A DNA stretch of 64,000 nt, from the NCBI GenBank assembly GCA_964609825.1, contig CAZSSH010000005.1, positions 186,001-250,000 of the forward strand, read 5' to 3'. The stretch is from CAZSSH01 sp964609825. GTDB taxonomy: Bacteria; Verrucomicrobiota; Lentisphaeria; Victivallales; Victivallaceae. Shown here one piece after another: positions 58,739-64,000 of the stretch (positions are counted from its first letter, which is position 1; each line of letters opens with the position of its first letter). The notes below the pieces were generated by a model. It saw nothing but the letters and a program-made list of their open reading frames with translations. It did no database searches and was not told the origin of the DNA. The position numbers and the translations under genes were made by a program.

Positions 58739-59227
58739 ATGAAAATGTTTCAAATGTTGGCGTTGATGGCGGTCGTCGGGATGACTGCTTGGGCAATGGC
58801 GGAGGACACCGTCCACCAAAAGCTGCCCGCCGAACGGGCGCAAGTCAAAAAAGATAAGGTCGAGTTCAAAAAAATCGAGGGCTCCAACAGTCCGCAAGTG
58901 ATGCGCATGACTCCCGACATGGGCCAGTGGGATATGGCGACTTACTGGATGGGGCTCTCCACCCCCGAGGGCAAAAGCATCATCCGGTTGCGTGTCTATA
59001 ACGACGGCGGCGAAACCGCCACCTTTGCGTTGTATCGCAACAGCAAAGAGGGGCATGTTTTGATTAAAAAAATTGAAATCCCGGCCGATGCTCCCAAAGA
59101 CGCTTTTATCAACCTTGATTTCCCGGTCGAGTCCAATACGGAGTGGAACGGGATCATCGTAAAGAAATTTGTCAAAACCGCCGCTCCCAGCATCTGGATC
59201 GACGAAGTCAGCGTTTTGATCCCCTAA
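58739..59227 (+). CDS. Small secreted protein, carbohydrate-binding-like
   Basis: 162 aa. Signal peptide (FQMLALMAVVGMTAWAMAED), then an all-beta domain with PQVMRMTPDMGQWDMATYWM and INLDFPVESNTEWNGIIVKK, ending in APSIWIDEVSVLIP. The final FxxxDEVxL type strand resembles galactose-binding-like carbohydrate modules. No catalytic residue is evident. It is probably an accessory of the preceding hydrolase; the two genes are 23 nt apart, RBS AAGGAG. Confidence 0.6.
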   Translation: MKMFQMLALMAVVGMTAWAMAEDTVHQKLPAERAQVKKDKVEFKKIEGSNSPQVMRMTPDMGQWDMATYWMGLSTPEGKSIIRLRVYNDGGETATFALYRNSKEGHVLIKKIEIPADAPKDAFINLDFPVESNTEWNGIIVKKFVKTAAPSIWIDEVSVLIP

Positions 59228-59250
59228 GCCGTTGCGCTTTGGTTTATGCA

Positions 59251-59283
59251 ATCCCCGAAAAAATTTTGCCGGGGATTTTTTTA
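59251..59283 (+). terminator. Rho-independent terminator of the PL22/GH unit
   Basis: Stem ATCCCCG/CGGGGAT with loop of 12 nt and a run of seven T, 24 nt after the stop codon. Confidence 0.85.
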
Positions 59284-59406
59284 TCTTTTTGTAATGATGG
59301 CTCGTAGTAGATTGTGATATTGCGGAGCATTACGGTGACGTCGTCGGCGTTGGCGTTGACGCCGATGCGCAATTGCTCGTGATTGTGATCGTCCAAGACT
59401 TTAGAC

Positions 59407-59445
59407 AAAAAAACGGACCGGTTTCCAAGGATGAAAACCGGTCCG
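59407..59445 (-). terminator. Rho-independent terminator after the tandem-repeat secreted protein
   Basis: On the minus strand CGGACCGGTTT pairs with AAACCGGTCCG and is followed by seven T; 15 nt beyond the stop of the gene at 59460. Confidence 0.85.
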
Positions 59446-59459
59446 ATCGGCGGCGGCGT

Positions 59460-60443
59460 TTATTTGGCTTTGCCGATAAACTGGAGATCGCGGATAAAGA
59501 AAGTAAGTTTGGGGTCTTTGGGATTCATCCCGATTTTGATATCCTTGACCGCGGCGGGGTCTTTGACCGCTTTGGCGACATTGATGACGACGGTTTGATA
59601 TTCACTCTTGGGCACAGGCAAAGTATAATACGGCTTCTCATTGCCGAACATTACATAGGCGCAAGCGTATTTGGCGTCGGGGTTGCCCTGCACGGCTTTG
59701 AAGTCAAAGCGGATTTGCCCGACATCGGCAAGGGATTCGCCGGGCAGGAATTTCATCGCCGGATACGCCCAAAAATCGGTGTCGGGCTTGAACTCGACGT
59801 CAAAACGCACCGCCTTTTGATCGGCGGCGTCGGTGATGGTCATTTTGCCCGAGGTATTGGCGGCAAAGCGTTTGGCCGAGTTGGTCGCCGCCGACCACGC
59901 CAGCACATCGGCCGCCGCCGCATCACTGGCGTCATCGGTTAAAAACTGAATGTTGCGGACAAAATAGGTGAGCTTGGCGTCTTTGGGGTTCATCCCGATT
60001 TTGATGTTTCTGGCCGCACCCGGATTTTTTACCGCCTGCGGGACGTCGATGGTGACGGTTTGATATTCATTTTTGGGCGTCGGCAAGGTGAAATATTGTT
60101 TCTCGCCGTCAAACATCACGTAGGCGCAGGTGTATTTGGCCTCGGGGTTGCCCTGCTCGGCCTTGAAGTCAAAGCGGATTTGCTTGACATCGGCCAGGGA
60201 CTCGTTGTCGTACAATTGCAGCGCCGGGTAGACCCAAAAGTCGGTGCCGGGCTTGAATTGGACGTCAAAACGCACCGCCTTTTGATCGGCATCGTCGGTG
60301 ATGGTCATTTGGCCGGAGGTATTGGCGGCAAAGCGTTTGGCCGTATTGGTCGAGTCGGACCAGGATACCGGGCGCATTTCGGCGGCGCCGAGTGCAAGCA
60401 TGTTGAGAGCGGCAAGGGTGAGCGGCAACCATTTTTTCATCAT
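59460..60443 (-). CDS. Secreted protein with a tandem duplicated domain
   Basis: 327 aa. A signal peptide (KKWLPLTLAALNMLALGAAE) precedes two 143-residue copies, residues 26-168 and 181-323, joined by a 12-residue linker. They align without gaps at 102 of 143 identical residues (71 %). Each copy has KRFAANTSG, DQKAVRFDV, IRFDFKA and IKIGMNPKD. The fold looks like a jelly-roll, as in carbohydrate-binding modules, but no family is recognised. It stands between the GH29 gene and the PL22/GH unit with its own terminator. RBS AAGGAG. Confidence 0.75.
   Translation of the reverse strand: MMKKWLPLTLAALNMLALGAAEMRPVSWSDSTNTAKRFAANTSGQMTITDDADQKAVRFDVQFKPGTDFWVYPALQLYDNESLADVKQIRFDFKAEQGNPEAKYTCAYVMFDGEKQYFTLPTPKNEYQTVTIDVPQAVKNPGAARNIKIGMNPKDAKLTYFVRNIQFLTDDASDAAAADVLAWSAATNSAKRFAANTSGKMTITDAADQKAVRFDVEFKPDTDFWAYPAMKFLPGESLADVGQIRFDFKAVQGNPDAKYACAYVMFGNEKPYYTLPVPKSEYQTVVINVAKAVKDPAAVKDIKIGMNPKDPKLTFFIRDLQFIGKAK
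59475..59903 (-). repeat. Second copy of the internal duplication (residues 181-323)
   Basis: Gap-free with the first copy at 59940-60368; 71 % identical at protein level, so the duplication is old enough to have drifted yet is conserved in length. Confidence 0.85.
59940..60368 (-). repeat. First copy of the internal duplication (residues 26-168)
   Basis: Partner of 59475-59903. The strongest blocks are KRFAANTSG, MTITD-ADQKAVRFDV and IKIGMNPKD. Confidence 0.85.
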
Positions 60444-60524
60444 CGATTCTCCTTAAATCCAAAAAGCGTGAGGGTTCGCCAATATAATAGCATCGTCTTG
60501 CAAGGTTGTCAAGGAATTCAACGC

Positions 60525-60555
60525 AAAAAAAGACCGGCCCTCAAAAGAACCGGTC
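60525..60555 (-). terminator. Rho-independent terminator after the GH29 gene
   Basis: On the minus strand GACCGG pairs with CCGGTC across a 12-nt loop and seven T follow; about 20 nt beyond the GH29 stop. Confidence 0.75.
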
Positions 60556-60573
60556 CGGGAGTCGCGCCGACGG

Positions 60574-61860
60574 TTATTTGAGCACGAGCTCAATGACCGG
60601 CACCTCGGTGTGAAAGGGGAGGTTGACGGGGAGCTCCAAGGTCAACGAGCCCGCCGGGGTGGTGCTGTTGAGCCCGGCGTGAATTTCCTTTGAGCTCTCG
60701 CGGCGGAGGATTTCACTCCCGTCGGCCAGAAGCTGCGCATATTTTACCTTGCCTGCCAGATTGTTTAAGTGGATGTGCTTAAACGGCCACGCAAACAAGT
60801 GGAGATAGAGGCGCTTGGTTTCCGGGTTATAAGTATAGCGGCAGTCATCCGGCACCGGGAACTCGTCGGGGGCCTGACCGCAGCCGTAGACGGCGCGTGA
60901 GTGGTATTTCATCCATTGGGCGTAACCGGCGAGGCGGTCCAAAGCGCGGTTGTCGAGGTAGCCGCGCGAGGTCGGCCCCACATTCATCAACAAATTGCCG
61001 CCGCGAGAAACATGGTTGACCAGCATCTCGATGCACATCTTAACTGATTTCCAGCTCGTTTCATCGCGGTGGTAGCCCCACGATCCGGAAAAGGTCTGAC
61101 ACCCTTCCCAGGTCTTGCAATTGCCGTTTTCGTCGCGCGGGCACTTGTCGGGGGTGTACTGCTCGGGGGTCTCGATGTCGCCCGAGCCGGGGAGGTCGAG
61201 CCGGTTGTCGACGATGATGTCTGGCTGCAACGAGCGGACGAGCTTGATCAATTTTTCCGACTCCCAGTCCTCATGCCCTTTGCCGTTGTCGGTGGGGTAG
61301 CTGAAGTCAAACCACAGGATGTCGATTTTGCCGTAATTGGTCAGGAGCTCGGTCACCTGATCGCGCATATATTGGGCATAGCGCTTGATGTCGCGCCCCT
61401 GATTGAACTCTTCGGCCTTGGCCTTGTTGCGCATGGGGTGGATGCGGTCCAACGTAAAATCCGGGTGATGCCAGTCGAGCAAGGAGTAATAAAAGCCGAC
61501 GCGGATGTTTTCGGCGCGAAAGGCATCCACCACCTCGCGCAGCAAATCGCGCCCGGCTGCGGTATTGGTAACCTTGTAGTCAGTGTACTTGCTATCCCAC
61601 AAACAAAAGCCCTCGTGATGCTTGGTGGTGATGACAAAGTATTTCATCCCCGCTTCGCGCGCCGCCTTGGCCCATGCCTTGGGGTCAAACAAGTCGGGGT
61701 TGAATAAATCAAAATAGACCTGATAATCCTCGACCGAAATCTCCTCCATGTTGCGGATCCACTCGTGCCGCGCCGGGAGCGAGTAGAGCCCCCAGTGGAT
61801 AAACATGCCGAAGCGGTCGCGGGTAAACCATGAAGTGTCGCCTTTGCCGTAATTTCCCAT
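60574..61860 (-). CDS. GH29 alpha-L-fucosidase
   Basis: 428 aa. The N-terminal GH29 core begins RFGMFIHWGLYSLPARHEWI, with YFVITTKHHEGFCLWDSKYT, the nucleophile aspartate in KIDILWFDFSYPTD and GWGYHRDE-like SGSWGYHRDETSWKS. NHVSRGGNLLMNVGPTSRG is another family block. A C-terminal beta domain follows. The acid/base position varies in GH29 and is not fixed here. No signal peptide, so probably cytoplasmic. RBS is AGGAGCAAAAA. It is divergent from the AraC gene 61948, with which it likely shares regulation. Confidence 0.9.
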   Translation of the reverse strand: MGNYGKGDTSWFTRDRFGMFIHWGLYSLPARHEWIRNMEEISVEDYQVYFDLFNPDLFDPKAWAKAAREAGMKYFVITTKHHEGFCLWDSKYTDYKVTNTAAGRDLLREVVDAFRAENIRVGFYYSLLDWHHPDFTLDRIHPMRNKAKAEEFNQGRDIKRYAQYMRDQVTELLTNYGKIDILWFDFSYPTDNGKGHEDWESEKLIKLVRSLQPDIIVDNRLDLPGSGDIETPEQYTPDKCPRDENGNCKTWEGCQTFSGSWGYHRDETSWKSVKMCIEMLVNHVSRGGNLLMNVGPTSRGYLDNRALDRLAGYAQWMKYHSRAVYGCGQAPDEFPVPDDCRYTYNPETKRLYLHLFAWPFKHIHLNNLAGKVKYAQLLADGSEILRRESSKEIHAGLNSTTPAGSLTLELPVNLPFHTEVPVIELVLK

Positions 61861-61879
61861 TTTTTGCTCCTGATTTGAT

Positions 61880-61907
61880 TTGTCAAAGTGAAAATTTGCG
61901 TTATATT
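61880..61907 (+). promoter_or_regulatory. Candidate promoter of the AraC-family gene
   Basis: TTGTCA, 16-nt spacer, TATATT. Its start site would lie at about 61914, so the in-frame ATG at 61888 cannot be used. Confidence 0.5.
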
Positions 61908-61947
61908 AAAGATAGTTAACTTTATGTATATTTTCAATCATTTTGCT

Positions 61948-62766
61948 ATGAATAAAAGCGATATTATTATGAATAAAATCACCGATAGCAAATATTTGGT
62001 GCGCCTCGAGTGTTGCTGTGAAGTTCTCCTCAAGCCTTGCTGGGAACGGGCGGTCCTGACCGGGCACCACTGGCGGCTTTATCTCAATGACGGGCCGGGG
62101 GCGGGGGTATATTATCAAGGGAGAAAAGTGGAAATGGCCGCCGATACGATTTACCTTTTAGCTCCCGATTGCAATTTGCGCGTCTGGTGCGACAACCCGG
62201 AGGTGCGGCAGCTCTATCTCCACTTTGAGGTGGATCGTCTGGGCGGCAAGCCGGAGCGGCCGATTCACCCGCTGCCGCTCGACCCGGTATTGGCGGGGCT
62301 GGCGGACGAGCTGCGCAACCTGGTCAAGAGCGCTCACCCGCTGCGCGAACTGGCGGCGACGGCACTGGCGGCGACGGCGCTCTTGCGTCTCGACCCGGCA
62401 AGCCTGATCGAGCGCGAAATCAGCAAGGATATTGATAAAATTTGTGAATATATGCGCCAATCGCCGGGGCGCGAGGTCTCGGTCGGCGACTTGGCGGCGC
62501 ACTTGCATATGCCGGTCAACCGCTTCATCCGCCTCTTTGAGTCGCAGCTGGATTGCACCCCCTACCAATTTTTGACCAAGTTGCGTTATGCCCGCGCTCA
62601 GCGTCTTTTGGAGGCGGGAGAGCTCTCGATTGACGCGATTTGCGAGGATGTGGGGATCCGTGACCGCTTTCACTTTTCGCGCACCTTTAAGCGCCTCTAC
62701 GGCCTCCCGCCCGCGCTCTACCGCCGCAACCACCAACAGGGATTGACGGGAATCGTCGGGGATTGA
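61948..62766 (+). CDS. AraC-family transcriptional regulator (divergent from GH29)
   Basis: 272 aa. The N-terminal cupin-like domain (residues about 20-100, HHWRLYLNDGPGAGVYYQGR) precedes an AraC DNA-binding domain with HTH units VSVGDLAAHLHMPVNRFIRL and LSIDAICEDVGIRDRFHFSR, closing in FKRLYGLPPALYRRN. The effector is probably a fucose- or glycan-derived sugar, given the divergent GH29 gene (inference). No ATG has a clear ribosome site; 61948 leaves a leader of about 34 nt, 61969 is an alternative. Confidence 0.83.
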   Translation: MNKSDIIMNKITDSKYLVRLECCCEVLLKPCWERAVLTGHHWRLYLNDGPGAGVYYQGRKVEMAADTIYLLAPDCNLRVWCDNPEVRQLYLHFEVDRLGGKPERPIHPLPLDPVLAGLADELRNLVKSAHPLRELAATALAATALLRLDPASLIEREISKDIDKICEYMRQSPGREVSVGDLAAHLHMPVNRFIRLFESQLDCTPYQFLTKLRYARAQRLLEAGELSIDAICEDVGIRDRFHFSRTFKRLYGLPPALYRRNHQQGLTGIVGD

Positions 62767-62863
62767 GTTCCGCGATCATAACATTATTTTTCGCTTAAAG
62801 CAACAACTCTGTTTGCAGTCCGGACCAGTATGCGTGAGAGAAAATATTGTTGCTGTTTTGGGT

Positions 62864-62897
62864 AAAAAAAAGGAGGAAAAAATTCCTCCTTTTTTTG
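62864..62897. terminator. Bidirectional Rho-independent terminator
   Basis: AAAAAAAGGAGGAA-loop-TTCCTCCTTTTTTT, perfectly symmetric. It serves the AraC gene (ends 62766) and the convergent secreted protein gene (ends 62906). Confidence 0.85.
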
Positions 62898-62905
62898 GGT
62901 AAGAT

Positions 62906-63439
62906 TTACTGAGCGCGTTTGAAATCGGCTTTGACCTTGTACTCTTTGCCCGCCTCGACGTTGACCCAGCCGATGATGGCATTGTCGTGGTTGACTTTGG
63001 CAGCCGTTGTGCCGTTGTCGTCAACGATGGTGGCTTTGTCGTACCACCATGCGGACGCTTTGCCGTCATCATTTTTTTGGCTGAAATCGGAATTTTTAAG
63101 CAAATCGTCATTGACCGTCACTTTGCGGAAAAGGTAAAATTGCCGGTTGTTGACATCGGCATCCCACTGGCCTTTGACCGAAATTTCCACCACGCCCGAT
63201 TTGTCGGGGATAAAGATGAACTCCATGGTGCGGTAATCGCCCTCGGTTGGAGCCAGATTGGCGCTGAGGAGAGTCTGGTTGGCGTCTTTGAGCCAGCTGG
63301 CGTAGTCGACGTTGCAATTGGCCGTGCCTTTTTGAAAGGTGATACCCGCTTTGGTCCCGCTCACATCCACCCGCCCGGCGTCAATCGCCATGGCCGAAAA
63401 TGCGCCCAGCATCGCAATCAGCATCAAAAATTGTTTCAT
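62906..63439 (-). CDS. Secreted CBM-like protein
   Basis: 177 aa. Signal peptide MKQFLMLIAMLGAFSAMAID. The mature part has GITFQKGTANCNVDYASWLK and a second half (LLKNSDFSQKNDDGKASAWW, IIGWVNVEAGKEYKVKADFK) with the look of a CenC/CBM4-9 domain. The protein ends abruptly after that strand, so the domain is truncated or atypical. It is probably a cell-surface accessory to glycan degradation. The start at 63439 has GGAG 7 nt upstream; the longer frame to 63508 is not supported. Convergent with the AraC gene. Confidence 0.62.
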   Translation of the reverse strand: MKQFLMLIAMLGAFSAMAIDAGRVDVSGTKAGITFQKGTANCNVDYASWLKDANQTLLSANLAPTEGDYRTMEFIFIPDKSGVVEISVKGQWDADVNNRQFYLFRKVTVNDDLLKNSDFSQKNDDGKASAWWYDKATIVDDNGTTAAKVNHDNAIIGWVNVEAGKEYKVKADFKRAQ

Positions 63440-63541
63440 CGCAAATCTCCTTAAAATATTTTGCCCCATCGGCGAAATTAACATAGATTGCGGGAGAGGG
63501 AATTGCAAGTGAATGATCGTGAAAAATATCGATTTTTAACG

Positions 63542-63859
63542 TCAGTCGGCGGATTCACCGGAGGGATTGTCGCTCTCCAGCTGGCGGAGGAGCATTTCGG
63601 CGGGGGTCAGAAACTTTTTTTGCTGGTTGCAGTCGCGGCAGCAGACGACCATGTTGCCTCTGGTGCTTTTGCCGCCGCGGGCGACCGGGACGACGTGATC
63701 AATGGTGAGCTCGTCGGCCGGAAATTTTTTACCGCAGTATTTGCAGACGCCTTTATGCAGCAAGTCTTGAAAATAGGGGGATTTGCGCAACTCTTTGGCT
63801 TTGGCGCGCTCACGCTTGATGTGGCGCTCGTCGCGGTTGATTTCGACCCAGTCGTCCAT
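63542..63859 (-). CDS. HNH endonuclease
   Basis: 105 aa. A CxxC zinc knuckle ([14 protein letters not shown]) precedes [20 protein letters not shown], the H-N core of the HNH fold, and ends with the second knuckle [17 protein letters not shown]. It binds a zinc ion and a catalytic metal and cuts DNA; small HNH proteins are often orphan, phage- or recombination-related. The ATG at 63859 is 2 nt after the stop of the upstream gene; a TTG at 63877 would overlap it. No ribosome site of note, so translation may be coupled. Confidence 0.85.
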   Translation of the reverse strand: MDDWVEINRDERHIKRERAKAKELRKSPYFQDLLHKGVCKYCGKKFPADELTIDHVVPVARGGKSTRGNMVVCCRDCNQQKKFLTPAEMLLRQLESDNPSGESAD

Positions 63860-63861
63860 TT

Positions 63862-64000
63862 TCAGCTGCGGATACAACCGGTGTCGAGCGCATTGCGGAT
63901 GGCGTGCGCTACCATGTTGATCCGGTGGGGTTTGGGCAAAAAGCCGCAGGCGCCCTGTTTGAGGAGGTCGTGCACCTCGTCCTCGGAGACAAAGCCGCTC
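63862..64000 (-). CDS. Response-regulator receiver domain, C-terminal part (cut by window edge)
   Basis: The last 45 codons before a TGA at 63862-63864 read [20 protein letters not shown], then [18 protein letters not shown]. The alpha4-beta5-alpha5 region of a receiver domain is evident, with the conserved lysine in LPKP. In a receiver of this kind the chain ends almost directly after alpha5, so it is either a stand-alone receiver or the end of a hybrid sensor kinase. The HNH gene follows 2 nt on. Confidence 0.72.
   Translation of the reverse strand, partial: SGFVSEDEVHDLLKQGACGFLPKPHRINMVAHAIRNALDTGCIRS

Noticed and set aside
1..64000. CRISPR array
   Set aside because: No regularly spaced direct repeats of 20-40 bp were seen anywhere; the only longer repeats are the internal duplication at 59.5-60.4 kb.
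1..64000. Insertion sequence or transposase
   Set aside because: No transposase or integrase motif appears in any frame I read; the AT-rich inserts carry none.

Overview
The window reads as chromosomal DNA of a Gram-negative, carbohydrate-degrading bacterium of the PVC group, most likely Lentisphaerota (Victivallales-like). This is inferred from the combination of secreted glycoside hydrolases, a PVC-style pseudopilin-like protein ([20 protein letters not shown]), outer-membrane lipoprotein machinery (LolC/E-type permease, YdbH/YnbE/YdbL-like proteins) and moderately high GC; no rRNA is present to confirm it. The genome is compact: neighbouring genes often overlap by 1-26 nt, and several convergent pairs share stop codons. 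Most genes carry AGGAG-type ribosome binding sites. || 1-13.3 kb: tail of a cell-surface/sugar cluster on the minus strand (ATP-grasp protein, polytopic membrane protein, SAM methyltransferase), a GH13 alpha-amylase-family enzyme divergent from an FAD oxidoreductase/amidohydrolase pair, then a minus-strand run proC, GT2, GT-C membrane protein with a TPR tail, GH50-like secreted hydrolase, and a two-HTH regulator coupled to a 66-aa membrane protein. || 13.5-16.6 kb: initiator tRNA followed by an AT-rich insert (DUF2971-like gene, inverted repeats, an imperfect copy of the tRNA T-arm), a gene fragment, tag and an AAA ATPase. || 16.6-22.9 kb: ubiX, two ubiD-family decarboxylases flanking an LpdD-like gene, and a third, divergent ubiD-family gene: a prenylated-FMN decarboxylase cluster. 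|| 22.9-29.6 kb: pseudouridine synthase, SPFH protein, rhomboid protease with a zinc-ribbon front end, then an AT-rich gene of unknown function beside ssrA (tmRNA, tag ANEQFALAA) and a LysM lipoprotein-like gene. || 29.7-44.6 kb: mostly housekeeping, on the plus strand Gfo/Idh/MocA oxidoreductase, mnmE, ydbH-like, a fused YnbE-YdbL-like lipoprotein and a YkgJ-type protein; on the minus strand ABC ATPase, TPR protein and mutL; then ketoacyl synthase, lipA, phosphofructokinase, LolC/E-like permease and tRNA-Arg(UCU). || 45-48.6 kb: nitronate monooxygenase, RRM protein, flavodoxin-like protein, GNAT, macro-domain protein. || 48.6-63.4 kb: polysaccharide utilisation region: AraC regulator and GH51 arabinofuranosidase; GH36-like alpha-galactosidase under a strong promoter containing a perfect palindrome; a plus-strand unit of pseudopilin-like protein, GntR/LacI chimeric (AraR-like) regulator, PL22-like oligogalacturonate lyase, secreted GH-A clan hydrolase and a small secreted protein; a secreted protein with a 71 % identical internal duplication; GH29 fucosidase divergent from an AraC regulator; and a secreted CBM-like protein. 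Together these suggest use of arabinose-, galactose-, fucose- and galacturonate-containing plant or host glycans. No sugar transporter lies in the window. || The right edge holds an HNH nuclease and the tail of a response-regulator domain protein.
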